Source: Salinicola corii (GTDB lineage: Bacteria; Pseudomonadota; Gammaproteobacteria; Pseudomonadales; Halomonadaceae). Taken from it: DNA of 64,000 bases. Each line of letters opens with the position of its first letter. Position 1 is the first letter of the stretch. The stretch covers positions 1 to 64,000 of the forward strand of contig NZ_VTPX01000008.1 of assembly GCF_008298015.1 (NCBI RefSeq), given 5' to 3'. The notes below the pieces were generated by a model, which searched no databases, was not told the DNA's origin, and was given only the letters and a program-made list of their open reading frames with translations. The position numbers and the translations under genes are program-made. Positions 7,648-16,096 of the stretch are shown in pieces.

Positions 7648-10633
7648 TGCCTCTGCCCCTCCTCTGGATGCCAAAGTTGTCTGCCATCGTCGTGTCGAGC
7701 GCTCCCGAGCTGAAAGCGGACTTCAGCCACATGTGAATCTCCCGCTTACCGCCGGTGCTCCGACGCTGCTCAGTTCTGGTCACTTGCGCTGGTTCGCCCT
7801 CGTTGTGGATCACGATCGACATATCACCTGCAGTGGCCGGCGCCACCGCAGGCATTGCCGGCACGCTGGAACCCACGTAGCCGCCATTGGCATAACCGCG
7901 ATTCAGACCGGTCAGGAACTCGAGAACTCCTGGCTGCTTGACGACCTCGCTGCGAACGACAAACTCCTCGGCATGAACGACACCCTTGGGCGTGTACTTA
8001 CCACCGGCGCCCGTATAGCCACCGCCGGAGAAACTGGTAGCGCTGGCCGCCCATCCTGAGCTGTAGCTGCCAGAGCTACTCGAGCTGAAAAGGCTGCCCC
8101 AGTCAAAGCTACCCAGGGCATTCGCCGCTGGCTCGGTGACACTCTTTCGAATCAGGATCCGCTGAATGTCATCGGCGATGCCAGACAGCACATCGCGGAA
8201 CTTGTTGCCGCCGATCACGGCATCCTCGAACGCGGAGCTGAACGTCAGCCCCAGGCTCTTGGCGACGCTGGTCGTCTGCTCGAGCTTCTTGGTGTCCTTC
8301 GGGTCGAAACCGTAGACCTTCTGGAAGTCCTCGTCGGAGGCATAGCTATCCTTCAGCCGCCGTTGCGCTTCCGCCAACTCATCGGCCGTCTTGCCCTCGC
8401 GCATCATCCAGGCGACCAGCAGTTCCTTGTCGCGGGCATATTCCTTCTGCGCGGCCTGCACGGGGTAGAGTGTGTCGAGCAGGCTGACGTACTGATTTTT
8501 CTCCTGCTCCAGCGCCCGCTTCACCTCCTCCGCTTCTCGCTGCGCATTGCGAATCGCCTCGGCGGTAATGCGCTTGGCCTCGGCGGCCGCAGCCTTTCGC
8601 GCCTCCTGCTGCTGCCGGATGGCATCTAGTTGCGACGCCTGGAAGATAGTGAAGCCACGCAGCACCGAGTCGTCGATGCCGAGACTATCGAGCTCCCGGG
8701 ATGCGGCGCCGACCTCTGACGGATCCCGAATGGCGGCCATCTGATCGCGCAGGCGCTCGTTGAACGTGCGCCACTTGTCGAGCACCTTCTGGCTTGGGCC
8801 TTCATTGGCGGTGTCATTGAGCCCAGCGAGGGAGCGAGAGGCGCGAATCGCCGTGTCGCTGACCTTGACCAACGCACCGCTCAGCGCATTCTGGCGTTGC
8901 TCCGCCTTTTGGGCTGCCTGATCGGCGTCGGCGATATTGCCCGCCAGCACCAGCCAGGACTCGGTCTGCTCATCACTGAGGCCGTAACGCTCTTGAATGC
9001 GGGCAACTACAGCGGAGAGCGACTCGCCGCTCTGGCGAGCCTGGTCGAACTCCTGGGCGACGCGCTGACCGAACTGACCGCCGAACGTACTGGTGATCGA
9101 TTCGCGCAGCTGTTCGTAACCTTGCTGGGCCTTCTCGATCTCTTCGCGTTGTTTCTGCCCCCAGGCGACCAGCTCGGCGCGCTGCTGGTCGTCGTTGAGC
9201 GCGCGGAACTTGGTGCGGAGATCGTCCAGCGTTGCCGACATGTCGATATTCGCGCTGGACGCCTTCTGCGTATTGTCGCGGTACAGCAGCCAGCCGGCGG
9301 CCACTGAGGCGACGATACCGACCAATCCGGCCGGCCCGCCCAGCAAGCCGAGCACACCAGAGCCCACTCTGCGGGTGACGGCCATAACGGTATTCAAGCG
9401 GCTGTTGGCAGCGCTCAGCGCGGTGGTGGCCGCCGCGGCCTCCGACGTCGCCACCGCATAGCGGTCGCGGGCCCCGCTGAGCGCTTGGGTGGCGAACGCC
9501 TGGGCGTTGGTACCACGGGCAGCGTTGTATTGCGCCTGAGCCGTGGCAAGCGCCGCCTTGGCCGATGCCTGCTCAGCAGCGGTACGCCGCACGAGCTGCG
9601 CGGCAGCCTCGCGTTGTGCCGCCGCGTGAGAGATTTGCGCGCGGGTTCCCTGCACCACCTCGAGCGTTGCGGTTCCAACCGATCGGCTCAACTTGGTGAA
9701 GTAGCCGGCGAGCACGCCGCCAGCCAGGGCGACGCCTGCGTTGGCGACAGTGTCGAGGTTGTTGGCCAGGCCAAGGATGGCGGTCGACATGACCTGGGTT
9801 GCACCGGTGGCCGCATCCTGCCGCCCCACGTAGGCCGTCCACTGGTTGTTGAGCACCTGCAAACTGGCGCCCACGGTGTCGGGCAGTGTGGCAGCTTCCT
9901 TGCGCAGCGTAACGAGCTGACTGGTCATCGCCTTTAGCACGCGACCAGTCGTCAACTGCCCAGCTTCCGCCATCGCGCGAAGCTCACCACGCGCGACACC
10001 GAGACCATCCGCTAGCGCTTGCGCAGCGCGGTTGCCCGACTCGTTGATGGCGTTGAACTCTTCACCCCGCAGTACGCCAGAGGAAAGCGCCTGGGATAGC
10101 TGCGTGATGACCGAGCTGGATTCTTCGGCGGTGGCGCCTGAGAGGCGCAGGCCCAACGCGATAGATTCCGTCAGCCCAAGCGCGTCTTCTACCGAGCCGC
10201 CGTAGTCCCGAACGGACTGAGCGGAACGAGCGAACAGGTTGGCATTGGCTTCGAACGAGGTTCGGGTCTGGTTCGATAGCTCCAGCAGGCCCGTTTGCGC
10301 TTGGGTGAACTCGCGTTGATCCTGCGTGGCGAGCTTGATGCGGGCGCTGGTGTTCTTCCAGGCGTCGGCCTGGCGCACGATGCCCCGGGCGCCTTCAATT
10401 CCGGCGTAAGCCGCGAAGAAGGCAATCGCCTGCTGACGAGCGGCTCCCAGAGAGGTCCGTACTGCTTCGAGCTGCTGCTGGTTGCGACGCATCGCCGCAT
10501 CGGCGCGGCGGGCGCCGCCCTCGATGCTCTTGTAGTAGTCGCTGCCCATGCGGGACGCACGACTCATCTCGCGCTGGTACTGGCTGGAATCCGCGCTGAT
10601 GCGGACGATCAGCTCACGGAGCTTGGACGCCAT
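7631..10633 (-). CDS. Tail tape measure protein
   Basis: 1,000 residues. The N-terminal 60 residues (LRELIVRISADSSQYQREM) and the conserved region around residues 70-280 match the tape-measure domain of siphophages. Hydrophobic segments occur near residues 290-310 and 420-445, and a long Ala/Glu/Lys coiled coil covers about 480-800. The C-terminus has the typical Gly/Ser-rich run followed by GGGYTGAGGKYTPKGVVHAE and YANGGYV. Family role: it sets tail length and leaves the tail with the DNA. A 1,000-residue tape measure predicts a tail of about 150 nm, by the usual 1.5 Angstrom per residue rule. GGAGAATCTGC precedes the ATG. Confidence 0.95.
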   Translation of the reverse strand: MASKLRELIVRISADSSQYQREMSRASRMGSDYYKSIEGGARRADAAMRRNQQQLEAVRTSLGAARQQAIAFFAAYAGIEGARGIVRQADAWKNTSARIKLATQDQREFTQAQTGLLELSNQTRTSFEANANLFARSAQSVRDYGGSVEDALGLTESIALGLRLSGATAEESSSVITQLSQALSSGVLRGEEFNAINESGNRAAQALADGLGVARGELRAMAEAGQLTTGRVLKAMTSQLVTLRKEAATLPDTVGASLQVLNNQWTAYVGRQDAATGATQVMSTAILGLANNLDTVANAGVALAGGVLAGYFTKLSRSVGTATLEVVQGTRAQISHAAAQREAAAQLVRRTAAEQASAKAALATAQAQYNAARGTNAQAFATQALSGARDRYAVATSEAAAATTALSAANSRLNTVMAVTRRVGSGVLGLLGGPAGLVGIVASVAAGWLLYRDNTQKASSANIDMSATLDDLRTKFRALNDDQQRAELVAWGQKQREEIEKAQQGYEQLRESITSTFGGQFGQRVAQEFDQARQSGESLSAVVARIQERYGLSDEQTESWLVLAGNIADADQAAQKAEQRQNALSGALVKVSDTAIRASRSLAGLNDTANEGPSQKVLDKWRTFNERLRDQMAAIRDPSEVGAASRELDSLGIDDSVLRGFTIFQASQLDAIRQQQEARKAAAAEAKRITAEAIRNAQREAEEVKRALEQEKNQYVSLLDTLYPVQAAQKEYARDKELLVAWMMREGKTADELAEAQRRLKDSYASDEDFQKVYGFDPKDTKKLEQTTSVAKSLGLTFSSAFEDAVIGGNKFRDVLSGIADDIQRILIRKSVTEPAANALGSFDWGSLFSSSSSGSYSSGWAASATSFSGGGYTGAGGKYTPKGVVHAEEFVVRSEVVKQPGVLEFLTGLNRGYANGGYVGSSVPAMPAVAPATAGDMSIVIHNEGEPAQVTRTEQRRSTGGKREIHMWLKSAFSSGALDTTMADNFGIQRRGRGNGNLA

Positions 10634-10645
10634 GCAGATTCTCCA

Positions 10646-11370
10646 TTATTGGGACAGCCCCGCGAACAGCGACTCGAAGGCGTCGTCGTCATTGCCGGCG
10701 TCTTCCTCACCTGACTCGCCCCACTTCAACAGCAAGTCGCTCAACTTCGCCTCTCCGCCCAGCACCTGGCAGATGGCGGCCGCAGTGTTGGCGTGCTGGA
10801 TATCGCCCCGGTGATCACCGATCGGCGACTGCTTGTCGAACGCGGACCAAAGCATGAGCTCCCGGGCTGTCATGTGCTGGCCCAACTCATCGAGCGTTCG
10901 CCCGAGGCGCAGCGCCAGCGTCATGAGGAAGAACAGCCAGGGGCTCTCGCTCAGTTTTTTTCCGCTTGCTCCAGCGGCGTTTCGGTCAGACCTGCCAACT
11001 CCATCGCTTTACGCAGGAGACGTTCATGCACCGGGCCATAGATCGCGGCGACGTCGGCCACGTCTTCATCGCTGAAGACTCGTTTGCCATCCGCGTCGTA
11101 GAGAACGCGGACGAACAACGTGGCCTCGAGCGTTCTGTCGTTACCGTCGATCCCCGATTCGAGCTCACCGACGTTGTCTTGCGTGACCTCTTCGCCAGTG
11201 ATCGCAGCCAGCTTGGACTGCCATGTCGTCCAGTCACCCGCCGAGGGCTCGCGAATGGTAACGGTGGCGCCCTTCCATTCGTCGACCTTGATCGACTCGT
11301 GCCGAAACCCGGCGAGGGGCGATAGCGCCAGGGCGCGCAGATCGAGTTGGGGGGATTGGGATTTCGCCAT
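10646..11370 (-). CDS. Tail assembly chaperone GT, made by -1 frameshift
   Basis: The G frame (from 11370) reads GAA AAA AAC TGA at its end. A slip of one base on A AAA AAC (10960-10954) skips the stop at 10951 and continues CTG AGC GAG AGC CCC TGG, giving LSESPWLFFLMTLALRLGRTLDEL and then a DUF4035-like region (MTARELMLW). The fusion is about 241 residues and ends at 10646. The T part has no convincing start of its own, only an internal Met at 10924. Lambda G/GT and most siphophages use the same arrangement. GT recruits the major tail protein to the tape measure and is absent from the mature tail. Confidence 0.88.
10951..11370 (-). CDS. Tail assembly chaperone G (unshifted product)
   Basis: 139 residues, ending at a TGA just after the slippery site. 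The sequence ALSPLAGFRHESIKVDEWKG and the acidic C-terminal half fit the G-type chaperones found between the major tail protein and the tape measure. Family role: with GT it coats the tape measure before tail-tube polymerisation. The start at 11370 lies 3 bp after the stop of the major tail protein gene. Confidence 0.85.
   Translation of the reverse strand: MAKSQSPQLDLRALALSPLAGFRHESIKVDEWKGATVTIREPSAGDWTTWQSKLAAITGEEVTQDNVGELESGIDGNDRTLEATLFVRVLYDADGKRVFSDEDVADVAAIYGPVHERLLRKAMELAGLTETPLEQAEKN
10954..10960 (-). promoter_or_regulatory. -1 ribosomal frameshift slippery heptamer
   Basis: On the minus strand the sequence is A AAA AAC, a canonical X XXY YYZ site in the correct register, immediately before the zero-frame TGA. 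The -1 frame stays open from here to 10646 and encodes the T domain. Confidence 0.88.
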
Positions 11371-11373
11371 CGA

Positions 11374-11844
11374 TTACTCTCCCGTCCCGCCGGACGGCGC
11401 CGATGCGTAGACCGGCTTGCCCTTCACTCGCAGCGTGAAGCCGCCGGTGGCAACGCCGCTCTTCTGAACGCCCCACGTTTCCTGCCGCACCTGGACGAGC
11501 ATGGTGGCCGTGGCGCCGCTCTTGAATGTCAGCACCAGGCCACGGGTGGAGTCGTCCGCGTCGGCGGCGCGCAGCGATGCCTGGCCTTCGTCACTGGGGA
11601 ACCAGTTGCCAGAGAGAGACAGCTCGCCCGGCGACTCCAGGCCGTTCTCCATTTCCTCTTCTTCACTGAGGAGCACGCCGACATCCACGTCCTGCTTCTG
11701 GCCACCGTTGTAGCTGATCTCCTTCTGGGTCGTGCCGATTTCGAGAAGCGTGGCGCTGGCGATCGCTTCGATAGTGGCAACGGTCGATTCGGTGACCCCG
11801 ATGCTGGTACCGGCGGTAAGATGAAACTTCGCTTTTCCTGCCAT
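11374..11844 (-). CDS. Major tail tube protein
   Basis: 156 residues from the ATG at 11844, chosen because AGGAGG lies six bases upstream. A Met six codons earlier has no such site. Features are AGKAKFHLTAGTSIGVTEST at the start, a central SLSGNWFPSDEGQASLRAAD and a C-terminal FTLRVKGKPVYASAP. The size, beta-rich character and place between the tail terminator and the G/GT chaperones identify it as the tube subunit (lambda gpV-like). A terminator-like hairpin lies directly before its ribosome site. Confidence 0.85.
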   Translation of the reverse strand: MAGKAKFHLTAGTSIGVTESTVATIEAIASATLLEIGTTQKEISYNGGQKQDVDVGVLLSEEEEMENGLESPGELSLSGNWFPSDEGQASLRAADADDSTRGLVLTFKSGATATMLVQVRQETWGVQKSGVATGGFTLRVKGKPVYASAPSGGTGE

Positions 11845-11863
11845 GTCGTGCCTCCTGGGCATG

Positions 11864-11884
11864 AAAAACCCGCCGGCGGCGGGT
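11864..11884 (-). terminator. Terminator-like hairpin before the major tail gene
   Basis: Minus-strand arms ACCCGCC and GGCGGGT with a 3-nt loop are followed by TTTTT (plus-strand A-run at 11864-11868). It lies between the stop of the tail-terminator gene (11890) and the major-tail ribosome site, so late transcription must read through it. Confidence 0.7.
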
Positions 11885-11889
11885 ATGGG

Positions 11890-12219
11890 TTACAGCCAGA
11901 TTTGGGTTTCTATCGATTGCCGATAGAGCTTGGTGTCGTCCTCGTATCCAGGCGTTCGTTCGATATCGCCGGGTTCGAGTGGCATCAGGGCCTCGACGAT
12001 CTCGTCACCCGCCTGACCCGCCGAAATCAGCGTGTCGGCGTAGGCGTCCACCTGGACTGTGACCTCTTGCGCGCCAAAGCCCTGGAGCATCTTCTCGGTG
12101 ATATCGCTGGGGAGGATGTAGACCAGATATGGCCGCGCCGTGCCCTGGGGGGCGATCATCGGAAACACCCGGCCGCCCTGCAGGTCCTTGAGCACGGCAT
12201 AAATCTGCGCCTCGATCAT
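11890..12219 (-). CDS. DUF3168-type tail terminator / tail completion protein
   Basis: 109 residues from the ATG at 12219. The start overlaps the upstream stop (ATGA) and gives MIEAQIYAVLKDL; an upstream Met at 12252 would run into the neighbouring gene. The pattern VFPMIAPQGTARPYLVYI followed by EVTVQVDAYADT is that of DUF3168 proteins (lambda gpU-like position), which cap the tail tube and join it to the head connector. The order HK97-gp10-like gene, this gene, then major tail protein is the usual one. Confidence 0.82.
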   Translation of the reverse strand: MIEAQIYAVLKDLQGGRVFPMIAPQGTARPYLVYILPSDITEKMLQGFGAQEVTVQVDAYADTLISAGQAGDEIVEALMPLEPGDIERTPGYEDDTKLYRQSIETQIWL

Positions 12220-12635
12220 CGCGTTAGCACCTTGTCGATGGCCTCGTTGCACTTCATGAACACAGCTTGCGCGGCTTCTTCCTGCTTGGCCTCGAACGCG
12301 GGCCGAATGAACGGCGCCGCGGGAATCGTCGACGTGCCATATTCGATGAATTTCCAGTAGAAGGCGTTGCGCGGGTTGCTCGCTTTGCCTTCCTCCCGAA
12401 CCTTGACCCCTGCGGTGGCCTTGGTGCTGCTGGTGACCTTCGCGGTATCGCTGACGATGTTCTTCGCCAGCTTGCCGGTGCGCTTCTTCACACGCCGACG
12501 CGCCTCATCTCGAAACACACCGGCACCGGCCCGGGCGCCCTGTCGTAGCACGCGCTCGCTTTCCGCCTTTTCGAGCAGGCGCAATTCGGCCTCGAGGTCG
12601 GGCAGGGTTGACCAGTCCAAATGGGTCGTGTTCAT
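12216..12635 (-). CDS. HK97 gp10-family head-tail protein
   Basis: 139 residues starting at the ATG at 12635, which overlaps the preceding stop (ATGA). A longer open frame to 13139 is only read-through of other genes. The Arg/Lys-rich stretch RRRVKKRTGKLAKNI and the motif YWKFIEYGTSTIPAAPFIRPAF are typical of the HK97 gp10 family, which contributes to the neck and tail-completion complex. Both ends have 4-bp overlaps with neighbours, consistent with coupled translation in the connector module. Confidence 0.87.
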   Translation of the reverse strand: MNTTHLDWSTLPDLEAELRLLEKAESERVLRQGARAGAGVFRDEARRRVKKRTGKLAKNIVSDTAKVTSSTKATAGVKVREEGKASNPRNAFYWKFIEYGTSTIPAAPFIRPAFEAKQEEAAQAVFMKCNEAIDKVLTR

Positions 12636-12967
12636 GAGCGTCTCGCTGACTTGCACATCAGGATCAACTGCCGACGGCGTGCGTCCGGCAGCGCGGAGAT
12701 GATCTCGTAGATCTCGCCGCCACCGGTCGGCGGCGGATGGATCACCTGCATGGTCTCGTCGATGCCAGTCCGGTACCGCATCAGGACCTGCATGGAGACT
12801 TCGCTTTGCTCGCCACCGGACGCGATGTACTCGCGGCCAGAGAGGCCGGTGACCTCGGCCCAGACGGTGGCGACGTCCTCCCAGCCTTCGACCGGCTGAC
12901 CGAGCTCGTCTTTGCCCTCGCCCTGGCGCTGGATCGTCACGCGATGTCGTAGGCGTCCGGCTCTCAT
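12632..12967 (-). CDS. Phage head closure protein (SPP1 gp16 / HK97 gp7-like)
   Basis: 111 residues. It begins MRAGRLRHRVTIQRQGEGKDELGQPVEGWED, a pattern typical of head-closure proteins (PF05521 type), which form the ring below the portal adaptor and stop DNA leaking out. WAEVTGLSGREYIASG and the ISALPDARRRQLILMC end also fit. It overlaps both neighbouring genes by 4 bp. Confidence 0.87.
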   Translation of the reverse strand: MRAGRLRHRVTIQRQGEGKDELGQPVEGWEDVATVWAEVTGLSGREYIASGGEQSEVSMQVLMRYRTGIDETMQVIHPPPTGGGEIYEIISALPDARRRQLILMCKSARRS

Positions 12968-13494
12968 CCCACTGGTACCCTGTAGTCGTTGAGCAGTTCA
13001 TCGACATAGCCGACTCGGCTAACGATGGTCCCGGTAACCTCAGCCTCGCGAAGCTCGTACATGGTATCGACGGCGACCAGAATCCATTGGCGAATCGGCG
13101 CTGGCACAGCGTCGGCGGAATCCCCGTAGCCGGCGACATACTCCACTGTCACGTCGCCATCCAGGCAATCGATCAGCGCGACTTCCGGGAACTCCCCGAG
13201 CTCAGCTCGCCAGCTATCAGCATCCAGCGGGCCGTCCACGCCGCTCACGGATACCACCTCAACCGCAGGCCAACGCCGCAGCTCGACCACGCCATCCTGC
13301 GGCCGCCCGCGCTGCTCCCAGGTTTGGGTGATTAGCGCCCTGCCGGTCCGCTGCTCGGCAGAGCTGCGGGCCGAGGCAATCAGCCGCTGGATCATCTCGT
13401 CATCGTCGTCGTGCTCGACACGCGCCTGGACCTTGGCTTCGTCCAGAGTGACCGGTTCGGCTGCCGGCGGCACGATCAGGCGGCTGCGAATCAT
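12964..13494 (-). CDS. Head-tail connector protein (HK97 gp6-like adaptor)
   Basis: 176 residues. The N-terminal half (VTLDEAKVQARVEHDDDDEM, then LIASARSSAEQRTGR) is the helical DNA-packaging/adaptor domain of gp6-like connectors, which dock on the portal. The C-terminal half contains GYGDSADAVPAPIRQWIL, a segment also typical of this family. It overlaps the closure protein and the upstream gene by 4 bp each. Confidence 0.85.
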   Translation of the reverse strand: MIRSRLIVPPAAEPVTLDEAKVQARVEHDDDDEMIQRLIASARSSAEQRTGRALITQTWEQRGRPQDGVVELRRWPAVEVVSVSGVDGPLDADSWRAELGEFPEVALIDCLDGDVTVEYVAGYGDSADAVPAPIRQWILVAVDTMYELREAEVTGTIVSRVGYVDELLNDYRVPVG

Positions 13495-14003
13495 TCGATC
13501 ACCTGCTCGGATTCTCGTGCGCCGCCTTGTGCGCTTCTGAATGCGCGAATCGCCGCAGGGTGGGAGTCCGCGACCCGCCGTTCGAGCAGTCGCTCAGCGA
13601 TGCGTGCCGGCAGCGTGGGAGTCGCACCCGGTCGGTAATCGATGCCGTCTACCGTCTCATCTCGCAGAATTAGCACCTCGATGGGACGCTCGGGATCCAA
13701 ATCACTAGGATCCTTGAACCCTTCATCGTCTCCCTGCTCATCGCCGCCCTGGTCGCCGCCTTGTTCGATATTCGTCGGTGGCGTCTCCGGCGGAACATCG
13801 GACATCCCCGTCAGTTGCGACTGCTCCCCATCGGCAGATGCCGAGATCGAGGGTTGCGCATCGGCGGCGACACCATCGGTGGCTGAGGGTTGCTCCGATT
13901 GGTCGGATTGCCCGGCGGTCGCTTCCTGGTCACGGGCGTCTTGTTCGGCTGCGGGATCATCGGCTTTCGTCTCCTGCGCCTGCTGTGACTTGCTTCGAGC
14001 CAT
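13491..14003 (-). CDS. Acidic hypothetical protein between capsid and connector
   Basis: 170 residues. The first 100 are low-complexity and rich in Gln, Asp, Glu, Ser and Ala, probably disordered. The last 65 form a compact-looking domain (PIEVLILRDETVDGIDYRPG, then LPARIAERLLERRVADSHP) of a kind seen in small phage proteins next to the capsid gene. I do not recognise a named function. A decoration, scaffold-like or connector-accessory role would fit the position but is not shown by the sequence. Confidence 0.7.
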   Translation of the reverse strand: MARSKSQQAQETKADDPAAEQDARDQEATAGQSDQSEQPSATDGVAADAQPSISASADGEQSQLTGMSDVPPETPPTNIEQGGDQGGDEQGDDEGFKDPSDLDPERPIEVLILRDETVDGIDYRPGATPTLPARIAERLLERRVADSHPAAIRAFRSAQGGARESEQVIE

Positions 14004-14059
14004 GTTCGCTCTCCTCCATCCGTGAGTGCGAGGCCTGTCGGCCCCGCACTGGGGTGACG

Positions 14060-15307
14060 TTAGCTGGCCGCGTTCTGGAAGGCCTTCACCGCACCACCGA
14101 CGTCCATCAGACGCCCGCCGGAACGCATGAACGCCAGGAATCCGACCTGACCCTTTTCGGTGTACTTCGAGTCGGTCATGCGGAAGAACTGCAGCTGCAT
14201 GACGTCACGGATGATGTACTTGTTGAAATCGCCGAACAGGATTGGCTTGTTGCCGGCGCCGAGCTTGGGCATGTGCTGGTTGATGGCATAGGCGTACCCG
14301 GCCAGAGTGTCGGGCTCCTTGGTCGCCACGCCAGGCACCCAGATCGGCCGGCCCTCGCCGTCCTTCAGCTTTTTCAGGTCGCGGAGCGTCTGATCGTGGA
14401 ACATCCAGCGGCACGACCCCATCCGATAGGCGGGGTCGACACTGTGCTCCAGGTCAACCAAGTCGTCGTATCCGGCGGTATCGACCTGCCCGGTCAGGGC
14501 GATCTTGCCTGCCGAAGCGCCGGTGACGATGCCATGCGGCTGCCCCGTGCCCGTGCCGACCGTAAACATGCGGTTGGTGACACGCCCCAGACGCTGCTGC
14601 AGTAGACCGCGGATATAGGCCTCGAGGTCGATCTCGGAATCCTGAAGCAGCTCGAACGGGATCGCGATCGACTTGGAGCTGAACTTGTAGGTCGCATGGG
14701 GCAGCGTGCCGAAGCTGGTGTCGGCCGCGGATACCTGCTGGTTCTCGCCAACGATCTCACCTTCTTCGCTGGTGGCATCGGTGGTGGGCCAGTTGATCGC
14801 CACGCCGCTATTGGTCTGGATGACCTGCGAGACTTCGCGCATCCCGCCGAAAGCCTTGAGCGCCTGCAGCAGCTCACCGCTGAACTGATCCGGCGCCAGA
14901 TAGCCGCCTTCACTGCCGGTGCCCGTGCTCATCGAGTTCTGCAGCATACGCTGACGCTGCTGTTGCACGTGCTGGCGCTGCTCCTCGTTCAGGTTGTCGG
15001 CACCGCCCCGCATCCAGGCGGTAAAGATATGGCGCTCCTTGTCCTGCAGGTGGTGCGCCTCGTCTTCAGAAATGCCCTCGCGCGTTGCGCGATTCTGGGT
15101 GCGGTGCGTCTCTTCGGACTCGAGGTCCATGAGCTTCTGGTGCCGCTCGATCTCGCCATCGCAGCGGTCGATCTCACCGACCAGGTTGTCGTATTGGGCC
15201 TGCTGCTCCTGGCCCCACTTGTCGCCGGGGTTGGCATCGAGCAACTCGCGGGCGCTCTTGGCGGCCTTGCTGCGCTGCTCCCGCAGATCCTGAATGCTCT
15301 TGGGCAT
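14060..15307 (-). CDS. Major capsid protein, HK97 fold
   Basis: 415 residues from the ATG at 15307, chosen because AGGAG lies seven bases upstream. Residues 1-120 are a charged coiled coil, the scaffolding delta domain of HK97-type capsids that the prohead protease removes. From about residue 128 the shell domain starts (TGTGSEGGYLAPDQFSGELL), with typical HK97 elements such as the P-loop-like GTGTGQPHGIV and the C-terminal FGDFNKYIIRD and FLAFMRSGGRL. The protease gene lies just upstream, as expected. Confidence 0.95.
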   Translation of the reverse strand: MPKSIQDLREQRSKAAKSARELLDANPGDKWGQEQQAQYDNLVGEIDRCDGEIERHQKLMDLESEETHRTQNRATREGISEDEAHHLQDKERHIFTAWMRGGADNLNEEQRQHVQQQRQRMLQNSMSTGTGSEGGYLAPDQFSGELLQALKAFGGMREVSQVIQTNSGVAINWPTTDATSEEGEIVGENQQVSAADTSFGTLPHATYKFSSKSIAIPFELLQDSEIDLEAYIRGLLQQRLGRVTNRMFTVGTGTGQPHGIVTGASAGKIALTGQVDTAGYDDLVDLEHSVDPAYRMGSCRWMFHDQTLRDLKKLKDGEGRPIWVPGVATKEPDTLAGYAYAINQHMPKLGAGNKPILFGDFNKYIIRDVMQLQFFRMTDSKYTEKGQVGFLAFMRSGGRLMDVGGAVKAFQNAAS

Positions 15308-15328
15308 GTCTTCTCTCCTTTCGGGCAC

Positions 15329-15352
15329 AAAAAAACCGCCTCAGATGGCGGT
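15329..15352 (-). terminator. Intrinsic terminator-like hairpin between protease and capsid genes
   Basis: Minus-strand arms ACCGCC (15352-15347) and GGCGGT (15340-15335) with a 6-nt loop are followed by seven T residues. It lies 20 bp before the capsid start, so it would stop most late transcription unless it is antiterminated. Confidence 0.75.
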
Positions 15353-15376
15353 CATGGTGAGGCGCGCGGGAGCCCG

Positions 15377-16096
15377 CTATCGCCGTTCGAGTAGCGCCAG
15401 GCGGCGTTCGGCCTGGACACGATCAAAAAGCTGCTCCGGCGGCGGCTGATCCGTGAGTGCCGCCGGTACGTTTTGATAGGCGGCCAGATTCCACTGGGCG
15501 CGCTTGCGGTTCTGCGAGCGGTTGGTCTCGAGCATCCGGTCAGCGAAACCGTGCTCGACCGCCTCGGCGGCACTGAACCAGGTCTCGGCTTCCATCCAGT
15601 CGATCAGCTGTTGCCGGTCGCTCCCGGTACGCTTGGCGTAGTCGTTGATGATGCTGTCATCGACCTTACTCAGCAGGCCGATCTGGTGTTCGTGGTCGCG
15701 CTTGTTGCCCAGTGTCAGCGTCCAGGCTTCGTGGATCATGTAGAAGCCGCCATCGGCGATCTCCACTTCGTCACAAGCCGCCGCGACGTACGTCGCAGCC
15801 GATGCCGAGAGGCCTTCGATGTGACAGATCGTCCGGGCCTTCACCTGCGACAGCGCCGTCGCCATCGCGCGGCCTTCGAACACGTCACCACCCGGGCTGT
15901 TCATGCGTAGGTGGATGGTCTCCACGCCGTCCAGGTTGCGCAGCTCGCGAACGAAATCCTCGGCGGCAACACCGAACCAGGCACCGATGGCGTCGTAGAG
16001 GTAAATCTCCGCTTCGTTGCCCTCGGCCTTGACGTGGAAGTCACGGGGTCGGTTTTGGTTGTCCAGGAAAAGCTGGAGTAGCTTCGGCATCGGCAT
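15377..16096 (-). CDS. ClpP-type prohead protease
   Basis: 239 residues from the ATG at 16096 (AAGGGA nearby). It carries the ClpP/crotonase fold motifs: LRMNSPGGDVFEG around residue 75, the nucleophile Ser in GLSASAATYVAAA (about residue 98), and the catalytic His in YMIHEA (about residue 122). Family role: it cleaves the delta domain from the capsid protein during head maturation. It overlaps the portal gene 3' end by 56 bp in another frame, common in HK97-like modules. Confidence 0.92.
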   Translation of the reverse strand: MPMPKLLQLFLDNQNRPRDFHVKAEGNEAEIYLYDAIGAWFGVAAEDFVRELRNLDGVETIHLRMNSPGGDVFEGRAMATALSQVKARTICHIEGLSASAATYVAAACDEVEIADGGFYMIHEAWTLTLGNKRDHEHQIGLLSKVDDSIINDYAKRTGSDRQQLIDWMEAETWFSAAEAVEHGFADRMLETNRSQNRKRAQWNLAAYQNVPAALTDQPPPEQLFDRVQAERRLALLERR

